Source: Pseudomonas duriflava (GTDB lineage: Bacteria > Pseudomonadota > Gammaproteobacteria > Pseudomonadales > Pseudomonadaceae). Taken from it: a stretch of 64,000 nucleotides of DNA. Location of the stretch: contig NZ_VLKY01000008.1 of assembly GCF_007830155.1 (NCBI RefSeq), forward strand, positions 62,001 through 126,000, in the 5' to 3' direction. The notes beneath the pieces are model-generated. The model saw only the letters and a list, made by a program, of their open reading frames with translations. It was not told the origin of the DNA and did no database searches. Shown in pieces: positions 1 through 11,201 of the stretch. Position numbers and translations under genes: made by a program. Numbering within the stretch: the stretch's first letter is position 1; the number at the start of each line of letters is the position of its first letter.

Positions 1-3256
<3,256 letters not shown>

Positions 3257-3275
3257 CCGTTACACGTGCTACCGG

Positions 3276-3303
3276 AGCCGGGGCTAAATGCCCCGGCTTT
3301 TCT
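3276..3303 (+). terminator. Intrinsic terminator of fadBA
   Basis: A 9-bp perfect GC-rich stem (AGCCGGGGC / GCCCCGGCT) with a 5-base loop is followed by TTTTCT. It lies between fadA and the DUF1653 gene and should end fadBA transcription. Confidence 0.88.
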
Positions 3304-3316
3304 TTCTGGAGGGAAC

Positions 3317-3568
3317 ATGAAGTTACAACCTGGGCTCTATCGACATTACAAGGGTCAGGATTATCGAGTCCTAGGCGTTGCCAAACATTCTGAAACGGAG
3401 GAGGAGTTGGTGATCTATCAGGCACTATATGGCGAATTCGGCCTCTGGGCACGCCCGTTGAGTATGTTCATTGAGAGTGTCGAGGTGGACAGTGAGCGGG
3501 TTCCTCGCTTTGCTTTGATCCGAGTTGAAGGGTCATTTGTAGACCAAGAAGTGCCAGCGCAACCTTGA
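3317..3568 (+). CDS. DUF1653 domain-containing protein
   Basis: Small soluble protein of 83 residues. The opening ([26 protein letters not shown]) and the later [11 protein letters not shown] pattern are typical of DUF1653, a compact beta fold of unknown biochemical function. The ATG at 3317 was chosen because a GGAGGG ribosome-binding sequence stands just upstream; an upstream in-frame TTG would place the start inside the fadA terminator. In pseudomonads a gene of this family often sits between fadA and topA, as here. No catalytic residues can be named. Confidence 0.85.
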   Translation: MKLQPGLYRHYKGQDYRVLGVAKHSETEEELVIYQALYGEFGLWARPLSMFIESVEVDSERVPRFALIRVEGSFVDQEVPAQP

Positions 3569-3713
3569 CCTGGCTCCGTTCGCCACTATATATAGCGGTG
3601 CCGCATGGCCAAGCCGCCATAGCTTATCAGTCGCTGCTGCACGGCCGCTCGCTTGTTGTGCTGTCTCGCCTCTACCGTTTTATCCGTTTAATAACGCAGG
3701 AATTAACCGATAC

Positions 3714-6320
3714 ATGGGCAAATCGCTGGTCATCGTGGAATCCCCGGCTAAGGCCAAGACCATCAACAAGTATTTGGGCAACCAGTACGTGGTGAAGTCG
3801 AGTATCGGCCATATTCGCGACTTGCCTACGAGTGGTTCGGCAAGTGCGAGTAAAGAACCAGCCACGAAAGGACGTAAGTCTGCCGAAGCGCCCGCCCTGT
3901 CTCCAAAGGAAAAGGCGAAGCGTCAACTGTTCTCTCGCATGGGCGTCGATCCTGAACACGGCTGGAAGGCGCAGTACGAGATCCTTCCAGGTAAAGAAAA
4001 GGTCATCGAGGAGCTGAGGCGCCTGGCCAAGGAGGCGGATACTGTTTATCTCGCAACCGACTTGGATCGTGAAGGAGAGGCTATTGCCTGGCACTTGCGT
4101 GAAGCAATTGGTGGCGATGGAAGCCGTTACAAGCGTGTCGTCTTTAACGAGATCACGAAAAAAGCTATTCAGGAGGCTTTCTCTCAGCCAGGTGACTTGG
4201 ATATCAATCGTGTCAATGCTCAGCAGGCTCGTCGATTCCTGGATCGCGTGGTTGGTTACATGGTTTCGCCTCTGCTTTGGCAGAAAATAGCCCGTGGTCT
4301 TTCGGCTGGAAGGGTTCAGTCTGTAGCCGTCAAATTGCTGGTGGAGCGGGAGCGTGAAATCCGTGCGTTCGTGCCGGAAGAGTACTGGGAAATCCATGCT
4401 GACCTTGCCACGCCCAAGAAGAGCAAGGTGCGCTTCGAGGTGGTGCGTGAAAAAGGCGAGGCCTTCAAACCGCTAAACGAAGCCCAGGCTATGGCAGCGG
4501 TTGAGAAGCTCAAGGTCAGCAGCTATAGCATCATTAAGCGTGAAGACAAGCCGACCAGCAGTCGGCCATCCGCACCGTTTATTACATCGACCCTGCAACA
4601 GGCGGCCAGCAATCGTCTCGGATTCGGAGTAAAGAAGACAATGATGATGGCCCAGCGTCTGTATGAGGCGGGTTACATCACCTATATGCGTACCGACTCG
4701 ACGAATTTGTCTGCAGACGCCATCGGTATGGTACGTGGATTCATCGAGAGCGAGTTCGGCGAAAAATATTTGCCAACTAAACCCAATGTTTACAGCAGCA
4801 AGGAAGGCGCGCAGGAGGCCCACGAGGCAATTCGTCCCTCTGATGTCAATACGCGTCCAGATCAGTTGTCTGGTATGGAGCGAGATGCTGAGCGTTTGTA
4901 TGATCTGATTTGGCGTCAGTTCATTGCCTGCCAGATGCCGCCAGCTGAGTACCTATCGACGACAGTTACAGCCAAAGCCGATGATTTTGAGTTGCGTGCT
5001 AAGGGACGTATCCTTAAATTTGACGGCTTTACTCGGGTGCTGGCTCAGCAAAGCCGGCCGGGTGAGGACGATGTATTGCCTGAGATGAAGCAGGGCGATT
5101 CCATGCAACTCCTCAATCTCGATCCCAGCCAGCATTTTACTAAGCCGCCAGCGCGCTATTCTGAAGCCAGTCTGGTTAAGGAGCTCGAAAAGCGCAGCAT
5201 TGGCCGTCCTTCAACGTATGCTGCCATCATCTCGACGATTCAGGATCGGGGCTATGCTACGGTGCATAATCGCCGTTTTTACGCCGAGAAAATGGGCGAC
5301 ATCGTTACCGATCGCCTGAACGAAAGCTTTTCGGATCTGATGGATTATGGCTTTACCGCCAGCATGGAAGACAACCTTGATAATGTTGCGCAAGGAGAAC
5401 TCGACTGGAAGCGCCTGCTCGACACGTTCTATGCAGACTTCAAGAAAAAGTTAGAAGCGGCAGAAACCGGCGAAGGTATGCGTGCCAATCAGCCCACCAT
5501 GACGGATATTCCGTGTCCGTTGTGCAGTCGGCCAATGATGATTCGTACGGCTTCGACAGGGGTTTTCTTGGGGTGCTCGGGGTATAGCCTGCCGCCTAAA
5601 GAGCGCTGCAAGGGCACTATCAATCTGATTCCCGGCGATGAAATCGCTGATGATGACGAGGGCGAGTCCGAGTCACGAGTATTGCGCGGTAAGCACCGCT
5701 GCGACATCTGCGGGACGGCTATGGATGCCTATCTGATCGACGAACATCGCAAGCTGCACATTTGTGGTAATAACCCGGACTGCGCTGGCTATGAAGTTGA
5801 GCACGGGAGCTATCGCATCAAGGGATACGAGGGTCCTTCGCTCGAATGCGATAAATGCGGCAGCGAAATGCAATTGAAAACGGGCCGCTTCGGTAAGTTT
5901 TTCGGTTGCACAAACAGTGAATGCAAGAACACACGCAAGTTGCTGAAGAATGGTGAACCTGCGCCGCCTAAGATGGACGCGATTCCTATGCCAGAGCTCA
6001 AGTGCGAAAAGGTCAACGATACCTATGTGTTGCGTGACGGTGCTTCAGGTCTGTTTCTGGCAGCCAGCCAATTTCCTAAGAATAGAGAAACGCGGGCGCC
6101 ACTGGTCAGCGAACTGTTACCGCATAAAGACGAGATTGATCCAAAGTATCATTATTTGCTTAGCGCACCGGCTCGTGATCCAGAGGGACGCTCTGCTGTA
6201 ATTCGCTTCAGCCGAAAGACCAAGGAGCAATATGTACAGACCGAAGAAAACGGCAAGCCTACAGGCTGGCGTGCCTTCTTCGATAATGGTACGTGGAAGG
6301 TTGAGGACAAACGGAGCTGA
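3714..6320 (+). CDS. topA: DNA topoisomerase I
   Basis: Type IA topoisomerase that relaxes negative supercoils by passing strands through a transient single-strand break. The 868 residues match the Pseudomonas TopA length. The N-terminal Toprim domain starts with [12 protein letters not shown] and has the acidic DLDREGEA metal site. The catalytic tyrosine is Tyr324 in ITYMRTDST. Three four-cysteine zinc ribbons follow in the C-terminal third, beginning CPLC, CDIC and CDKC. An AGGA sequence precedes the ATG. The 145 bases before the gene hold no other coding sequence; a short AT-rich palindrome (CACTATATATAG) is visible there but I cannot assign a promoter. Confidence 0.98.
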   Translation: MGKSLVIVESPAKAKTINKYLGNQYVVKSSIGHIRDLPTSGSASASKEPATKGRKSAEAPALSPKEKAKRQLFSRMGVDPEHGWKAQYEILPGKEKVIEELRRLAKEADTVYLATDLDREGEAIAWHLREAIGGDGSRYKRVVFNEITKKAIQEAFSQPGDLDINRVNAQQARRFLDRVVGYMVSPLLWQKIARGLSAGRVQSVAVKLLVEREREIRAFVPEEYWEIHADLATPKKSKVRFEVVREKGEAFKPLNEAQAMAAVEKLKVSSYSIIKREDKPTSSRPSAPFITSTLQQAASNRLGFGVKKTMMMAQRLYEAGYITYMRTDSTNLSADAIGMVRGFIESEFGEKYLPTKPNVYSSKEGAQEAHEAIRPSDVNTRPDQLSGMERDAERLYDLIWRQFIACQMPPAEYLSTTVTAKADDFELRAKGRILKFDGFTRVLAQQSRPGEDDVLPEMKQGDSMQLLNLDPSQHFTKPPARYSEASLVKELEKRSIGRPSTYAAIISTIQDRGYATVHNRRFYAEKMGDIVTDRLNESFSDLMDYGFTASMEDNLDNVAQGELDWKRLLDTFYADFKKKLEAAETGEGMRANQPTMTDIPCPLCSRPMMIRTASTGVFLGCSGYSLPPKERCKGTINLIPGDEIADDDEGESESRVLRGKHRCDICGTAMDAYLIDEHRKLHICGNNPDCAGYEVEHGSYRIKGYEGPSLECDKCGSEMQLKTGRFGKFFGCTNSECKNTRKLLKNGEPAPPKMDAIPMPELKCEKVNDTYVLRDGASGLFLAASQFPKNRETRAPLVSELLPHKDEIDPKYHYLLSAPARDPEGRSAVIRFSRKTKEQYVQTEENGKPTGWRAFFDNGTWKVEDKRS

Positions 6321-6405
6321 TAGTGGAGCTTGTTTGCTATTCTGAACGTATTCATTAGGGCAGAGCAGGGCAGGGCTCAAGGGCCTTGCCTTGGGAGGAA
6401 CCAGT

Positions 6406-6924
6406 ATGGCCCATGAGTTGTATACACGTACTAATCAGAAGCTCTACTTTGCAGGCCTGAGTCTTGAAGCCTGGCGCAAAGCCGAACAGACTCAGTCTAT
6501 GAATGCTCAGGGGCAGGTTCAGGCGGAGCGGGAAGCTACCTTATTCCATTTATATGGCGCGATTCTTGGGCTCTGTCATGAGGTGGCAGGTTATTATCGC
6601 TCACCAAATGCACAGGCTCGTTTGGTAGAAGATATTCTAACTGAAGAAACGTTGGCCGCTTCTCCTGGTCCTGAGCTAGCTGAGTTAATTGAGCTAGCTC
6701 AGCATTCGGAAACATGGCTGGCTAAGTTACTTGTTGAGTTTGCCTGTCTACATAAGCCACCTCGGCCTCCCAGGCAAGTCAAAGCTGACCCAGGCCTGCC
6801 CTTGATTACAGCCGTTAGCCTTGATGAGGAGCCGCAGCTGTTAAGTCACGAAACACTTGATGAGTGGCGTAAAAATATCAAGGAATTGGCTTTGCGGTTT
6901 CGTGGGGCCTTAACAGAGTGGTAA
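6406..6924 (+). CDS. DUF6586 family protein
   Basis: Cytoplasmic protein of 172 residues with no signal peptide or membrane segment, and mostly helical by composition. It opens MAHELYTRTNQKLYFAGL, the characteristic start of the Pseudomonas family now called DUF6586 (PA3010 type), found beside topA. The ATG at 6406 is used because GGAGG stands 7 to 11 bases upstream; an in-frame TTG at 6391 overlaps that ribosome-binding site. Function is unknown. Conservation of position between topA and sulA/lexA is the only functional hint. Confidence 0.8.
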   Translation: MAHELYTRTNQKLYFAGLSLEAWRKAEQTQSMNAQGQVQAEREATLFHLYGAILGLCHEVAGYYRSPNAQARLVEDILTEETLAASPGPELAELIELAQHSETWLAKLLVEFACLHKPPRPPRQVKADPGLPLITAVSLDEEPQLLSHETLDEWRKNIKELALRFRGALTEW

Positions 6925-6968
6925 TTCTGCTTAAGATGTGATGCGTCTCGCTTCGATAAGCGTGACAC

Positions 6969-6997
6969 TTGACATTTATTGCCACGACTATCGATAG
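6969..6997 (+). promoter_or_regulatory. Possible promoter of the 78-aa gene
   Basis: A perfect -35 hexamer TTGACA (6969-6974) is followed after 16 to 17 bases by a weak -10 candidate (TCGATA). It lies about 60 bases before the small gene at 7056. The weak -10 keeps confidence low. Confidence 0.35.
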
Positions 6998-7055
6998 AGC
7001 CTAGGGAAGGGCAGGTGCGACTGTTACAATGCCAGCGCCTGCTGGAGATTCTTAT

Positions 7056-7292
7056 ATGTCTACGTCTTATCTTGAAATTGTTGAACTGGCTGATGGCCGT
7101 ATCGTTTTACGGCGTGCTGATGGTGAAGAAGCACTTGTCACTTTAGAGTTTTCATCAGATGCCAAAGACTTCCTGCATGGCCAGCAAGTTGAAGTTGCCA
7201 AGGCGATGTTCAATCTGGGGGTTCAGATGGCTGGCCGTCTGGCCGAAGGTGACATGATTGAACGCGAGGATACACCTCGCGTTCTGCACTGA
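7056..7292 (+). CDS. Small conserved acidic protein (PA3009-like)
   Basis: Hypothetical protein of 78 residues opening MSTSYLEIVELADGRIVLRR, which resembles the small Pseudomonas protein encoded beside sulA (PA3009). It is acidic, has no membrane segment, and shows a beta-strand-rich first half with a helical second half (EVAKAMFNLGVQMAGRL). The ATG at 7056 is chosen over an in-frame ATG at 7029 because it matches the family start and has a GGAG 10 to 13 bases upstream. Its stop codon directly abuts the stop of convergent sulA. Function unknown. Confidence 0.75.
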   Translation: MSTSYLEIVELADGRIVLRRADGEEALVTLEFSSDAKDFLHGQQVEVAKAMFNLGVQMAGRLAEGDMIEREDTPRVLH

Positions 7293-7766
7293 TCAGCCTA
7301 AGCGAATATTCAGGCTCTGCGCCTCGCCTGTTTGGGCGGCCAGAGCCAGCTTTCTTTTATCAGTGGCTCTCATGCCATGAAGCCAACTGATTACAGTATG
7401 GCTTTGCCCAGAACGTAGCGCTTCACAAGCTAGGTCCAATGCCTGCTTACCTTGTCGAGGCTGCAGTAATAAGATTCTATTCAGGTTTAGCTCTCTAGAG
7501 CGAAGCCATGTAGTCGTTAGTAGCGTGGGCGGGGCGATCAGTGTCAGCCAGCGGGGGTCTAGTTCTTCGCTCAGCTCGCGTAGCATAGGCGCTAATAAAT
7601 GCAGGCAATGGTCTTGCGCTCCATTTAGTGTTAGCTCACTGAATGATTCTGGTAATGTAGCCGCTGGAAGAGGCTCTGCCAAAAAAGGATTAAGACGAGG
7701 CGGAACAACCAGTGTGTCATGGAACAAGGGAAGCTGTGCTCGATCCGGGGGCAGTAACGTTTGCAT
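7293..7766 (-). CDS. sulA: SOS cell division inhibitor SulA
   Basis: DNA-damage-induced inhibitor that blocks FtsZ polymerisation so that division pauses during repair. The protein has 157 residues, near the usual Pseudomonas length of about 160, with the RecA-like SulA fold pattern (ELTLNGAQDHCLHLLAPMLREL; WLTLIAPPTLLTTTWLRS; LLLQPRQGKQALDLACEALRSG). It is the second gene of the lexA-sulA operon: it starts 25 bases after the lexA stop with an AAGGAGG ribosome-binding site, and I see no separate LexA box in that gap. SOS control therefore comes from the two boxes before lexA. Confidence 0.93.
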   Translation of the reverse strand: MQTLLPPDRAQLPLFHDTLVVPPRLNPFLAEPLPAATLPESFSELTLNGAQDHCLHLLAPMLRELSEELDPRWLTLIAPPTLLTTTWLRSRELNLNRILLLQPRQGKQALDLACEALRSGQSHTVISWLHGMRATDKRKLALAAQTGEAQSLNIRLG

Positions 7767-7791
7767 AAAACCTCCTTATTGGCACGCCTGG

Positions 7792-8406
7792 TTAGCGGCG
7801 AATAACACCTACACTCAGGCCTTCGATAACTAAGTCCTGTTCTTTTAGATCAACCTCTATGGGCTGGAAGTCGGGATTTTCAGCGATTAACCAGACTTTA
7901 TCGCCTTCACGCTTGAAACGTTTTACCGTAACTTCGTCACCTACCCGGGCCACAACAATCTGGCCGTTGCGCGCTTCGCGTGTAACATGCACAGCCAGTA
8001 GATCACCGTCGAGAATGCCAATGTTTTTCATGCTCATCCCTTCTACTTTTAAAAGGTAGTCGGCACGTGGCTGGAAAAAGTCAGGATTGATATTGCAATT
8101 CTCTTCGACATGCTGCTGCGCTAGGATCGGTGCGCCCGCTGCTACACGTCCAATAACAGGTAGCTCGCCTTCAGCCGAGGCTTTTTTGGCCTCAAAACCT
8201 GGAATACGAATTCCACGTGAAGCACCAGGCGTCATTTCGATAGCGCCCTTGCGAGCAAGAGCTTTCAAGTGCTCTTCAGCAGCATTGGGTGATTTGAAGC
8301 CTAATTCCTGAGCAATTTCCGCGCGGGTAGGAGGAAACCCATTCCCTTCTAGGCAGCGCTTGATAAAGCCTAGGATTTCGGACTGTCTCGGCGTGAGTTT
8401 TTGCAT
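7792..8406 (-). CDS. lexA: LexA repressor
   Basis: SOS master repressor (204 residues) that self-cleaves when RecA is activated by single-stranded DNA. The N-terminal winged helix-turn-helix covers about residues 27-50 ([21 protein letters not shown]). The scissile bond is Ala90-Gly91 in VAAGAP, and the S24-type catalytic dyad is Ser125 (GMSMKN) and Lys162 (VTVKRF). The start ATG is 27 bases below a predicted transcription start, and two LexA boxes cover the promoter, so it is autoregulated. sulA follows in the same operon; psrA is divergent. Confidence 0.98.
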   Translation of the reverse strand: MQKLTPRQSEILGFIKRCLEGNGFPPTRAEIAQELGFKSPNAAEEHLKALARKGAIEMTPGASRGIRIPGFEAKKASAEGELPVIGRVAAGAPILAQQHVEENCNINPDFFQPRADYLLKVEGMSMKNIGILDGDLLAVHVTREARNGQIVVARVGDEVTVKRFKREGDKVWLIAENPDFQPIEVDLKEQDLVIEGLSVGVIRR

Positions 8407-8415
8407 GATGAGATT

Positions 8416-8431
8416 CTGGCTTTATATACAG
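8416..8431 (-). promoter_or_regulatory. LexA (SOS) box, promoter-distal
   Basis: Reads CTGTATATAAAGCCAG on the lexA strand, matching the CTG-N10-CAG SOS consensus with the favoured TATATA interior. It lies in the lexA leader, 10 bases above the start codon. Confidence 0.9.
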
Positions 8432-8434
8432 GTC

Positions 8435-8450
8435 CTGGGATTATATACAG
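8435..8450 (-). promoter_or_regulatory. LexA (SOS) box overlapping the lexA -10
   Basis: Reads CTGTATATAATCCCAG on the lexA strand, again CTG-N10-CAG. It contains the predicted -10 hexamer of lexA and is centred 19 bases from the other box, about two helical turns, so both could be occupied on one DNA face. Confidence 0.92.
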
Positions 8451-8467
8451 TATTTGGGGTGGGGCAA
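8440..8467 (-). promoter_or_regulatory. lexA promoter
   Basis: On the reverse strand TTGCCC (8462-8467) is separated by 16 bases from a perfect TATAAT (8440-8445), which lies inside the upstream LexA box. Bound LexA would occlude RNA polymerase. Confidence 0.75.
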
Positions 8468-8518
8468 CTAACTTTCTTGATGCCTCTAAAACCGTTTTTA
8501 TAGCAATAATATTTACTA

Positions 8519-8547
8519 TTGACGGGTTGTTGTTTTAAACATATGTT
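8519..8547 (+). promoter_or_regulatory. psrA promoter
   Basis: TTGACG (8519-8524), a 17-base spacer and TATGTT (8542-8547) give a good sigma-70 promoter for psrA. The large palindrome at 8532-8553 covers the spacer and -10. Confidence 0.65.
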
Positions 8548-8553
8548 TAAAAC
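8532..8553 (+). promoter_or_regulatory. Predicted PsrA autoregulatory operator
   Basis: A perfect 22-bp palindrome with half-sites GTTTTAAAC and GTTTAAAAC around a 4-base ATAT centre. Its core (AAAC-N4-GTTT) agrees with the published PsrA motif G/CAAAC-N2-4-GTTTG/C, and it overlaps the psrA -10, as expected for autorepression. Confidence 0.8.
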
Positions 8554-8576
8554 ATTTTACAATCAGGTGGTTATCA

Positions 8577-9287
8577 ATGGCCCAGTCAGAGACGGTTGAG
8601 CGGATTCTGGATGCCGCCGAGCACTTGTTCGCGGAGCGTGGTTTTGCCGAAACATCGCTTCGCTTGATCACAAGTAAAGCGAATGTGAATTTGGCTGCGG
8701 TGAATTATCATTTCGGCTCTAAGAAAGCATTGATCCAAGCGGTTTTTTCACGCTTTCTCGATCCTTATTGCGCTTCTCTGGATACTGAGCTAGATCGTCG
8801 TTATGGCAAATCAGGTACTCGCCCTGATCTTGAGGAGCTTTTTTATCTGTTGGTGGATCAGGCATTGGCCATCAAGCCCCGTCATGGGAACGACCTGTCT
8901 ACATTCATGCGCTTACTGGGATTAGCCTTCAGTCAAAGCCAGGGACATCTACGTAAATATCTTGAGGAAGCTTATGGGCGTGTCTTTCGACGATACATGG
9001 CGCTTGTTGCAGAGGCCTCGCCTGCGATTCCGCCCCTCGAGTTATTTTGGAGAGCCCATTTCACACTGGGTTCAGCTGTATTCAGCATGTCGGGTATCAA
9101 GGCCCTGAAAGGAATGGCGGAAAACGACTTTGGTGTACACACCTCTACCGAACAAGTGCTTCGCCTGATGGTGCCTTTTATGGCGGCTGGGATGCGAACC
9201 GATAGCACCATGACCGACCAAGTGCTTGCCTCTGCTCAGTTTAAGCCACACAAGCCTGGCGTCAGCCTCGATTCCTCGCGTTTTTGA
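8577..9287 (+). CDS. psrA: TetR-family fatty-acid regulator PsrA
   Basis: TetR-type regulator of 236 residues. In pseudomonads PsrA senses long-chain fatty acids/acyl-CoA, represses itself and beta-oxidation genes including fadBA, and activates rpoS. The N-terminal DNA-binding domain (about residues 5-50; RGFAETSLRLITSKANVN, then NYHFGSKKALIQAVF) and the ligand domain pattern (GNDLSTFMRLLGLAFSQSQ; FSMSGIKALKGMAE) match PsrA over the whole length. The ATG at 8577 has AGGTGG upstream. It is divergent from lexA over 170 bases. Known targets in this window are fadBA, etfQO and etfBA. Confidence 0.95.
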   Translation: MAQSETVERILDAAEHLFAERGFAETSLRLITSKANVNLAAVNYHFGSKKALIQAVFSRFLDPYCASLDTELDRRYGKSGTRPDLEELFYLLVDQALAIKPRHGNDLSTFMRLLGLAFSQSQGHLRKYLEEAYGRVFRRYMALVAEASPAIPPLELFWRAHFTLGSAVFSMSGIKALKGMAENDFGVHTSTEQVLRLMVPFMAAGMRTDSTMTDQVLASAQFKPHKPGVSLDSSRF

Positions 9288-9406
9288 TGAAATAGCGCTT
9301 GTAGACAACTATCGGGCAAATTCCGTCAGGCTTTATTAGTTACACATTGATCAGCGAGGGTTGAGAAGGCACCATGCCAAGCTTTCTTGGTGTCTTGGGG
9401 ATTCGT

Positions 9407-10405
9407 ATGCAGGGCTCGTTGATGCTGGATGTAGATGGCACATGGTTGACGGCTGAAGACCGACAGCTTATCCGGCAGCCTGAAGTAGGCGGTTTGATAC
9501 TCTTCGCTCGCAATATCGAACATCCCCGACAGGTCAGGGAACTATGTGCTGCTATCCGCGCCGAGCGTCCTAATCTATTGCTGGCAGTTGATCAGGAAGG
9601 GGGCCGTGTACAGCGACTAAGGCAGGGCTTTGTCCGGTTACCTGCCATGCGCAGTTTTGCCGCACACGAACAGGCGGCGTCGCTTGCCGAGGCGTGCGGA
9701 TGGCTAATGGCAACAGAGGTGCTGGCTTCTGGGCTTGATTTCAGTTTTGCGCCAGTTTTGGATCTGGATCATGGCCGCAGCGCTGTTATTGGTCAGCGAG
9801 CCTTTGAGGGTAATCCTGGGCGGGCTGTCCAGTTGGCTGGCGCCTTTATCCGCGGTATGCATTCAGCTGGCATGGCGGCTACAGGCAAACATTTTCCGGG
9901 GCATGGCTGGGCCGAGGCGGATTCGCATGTGGCGATTCCGACAGATGAACGTGATCTTGAGCAGATTCGTAATACAGATCTTGTGCCTTTTCAACGTCTG
10001 GCCGCGACGCTTGATGCTGTAATGCCGGCTCATGTCATCTATCCGCACGTCGATGCTCAGCCGGCTGGTTTCTCCCGCCGCTGGCTGAAGGAGATTTTGC
10101 GTGGCGAGTTAGGCTTTCATGGCGTCATTTTTAGTGACGATCTTTCTATGGCAGGTGCTCATATTGTAGGGGATGCAGCCAGTCGTATCGAGGCGGCACT
10201 GTCTGCCGGATGTGATATGGGATTGGTCTGTAACGATCGTGCTGCTGCTGAGCTGGCTTTAATGACATTACAGCGACTTGGAACTTCGCCGCCAAGCCGC
10301 TTGAAAATAATGCGAGGCCGCGCTTTTCCTTCGATTGAATATCGCCAGCATCCGCGGTGGCGCTTGTCTGTTTCCATCTTGCGTGATGCAGGTTTGATTG
10401 AGTAA
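9407..10405 (+). CDS. nagZ: Beta-N-acetylhexosaminidase NagZ
   Basis: Cytoplasmic family-3 glycoside hydrolase that removes N-acetylglucosamine from 1,6-anhydro-muropeptides during cell-wall recycling; its product level influences AmpC beta-lactamase induction in pseudomonads. The start at 9407 (MQGSLMLDV) gives 332 residues, the usual Pseudomonas length; an upstream in-frame ATG at 9374 would add 11 unconserved residues. Visible are AVDQEGGRVQR, the catalytic His/Asp loop KHFPGHG (about residues 161-167) with the downstream SH, and the nucleophile region FSDDLSM (about 242-248). The next gene starts 9 bases later, so the two form an operon. Confidence 0.96.
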   Translation: MQGSLMLDVDGTWLTAEDRQLIRQPEVGGLILFARNIEHPRQVRELCAAIRAERPNLLLAVDQEGGRVQRLRQGFVRLPAMRSFAAHEQAASLAEACGWLMATEVLASGLDFSFAPVLDLDHGRSAVIGQRAFEGNPGRAVQLAGAFIRGMHSAGMAATGKHFPGHGWAEADSHVAIPTDERDLEQIRNTDLVPFQRLAATLDAVMPAHVIYPHVDAQPAGFSRRWLKEILRGELGFHGVIFSDDLSMAGAHIVGDAASRIEAALSAGCDMGLVCNDRAAAELALMTLQRLGTSPPSRLKIMRGRAFPSIEYRQHPRWRLSVSILRDAGLIE

Positions 10406-11152
<747 letters not shown>

Positions 11153-11163
11153 CTCAGAAAGGT

Positions 11164-11197
11164 GTATCCGGCGACTCGGTCAAGAGTCGCCGGATAC
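11164..11197. terminator. Strong hairpin between convergent genes
   Basis: A perfect 14-bp stem (GTATCCGGCGACTC and its complement) with a 6-base loop lies between the phosphorylase gene and the mfd stop. Neither strand has a clean U-tract after it, so it is a hairpin barrier or RNA-end stabiliser rather than a textbook intrinsic terminator. Confidence 0.5.
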
Positions 11198-11201
11198 AAT
11201 C

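Noticed and set aside
3585-3605. AT-rich palindrome CACTATATATAG before topA as an operator or promoter
   Set aside because: No matching -35 or known regulator motif could be tied to it.
3672-4397. A 241-codon open frame antisense to topA
   Set aside because: It lies wholly opposite a conserved enzyme core, has no ribosome-binding site, and its translation looks like a shadow of topA codons.
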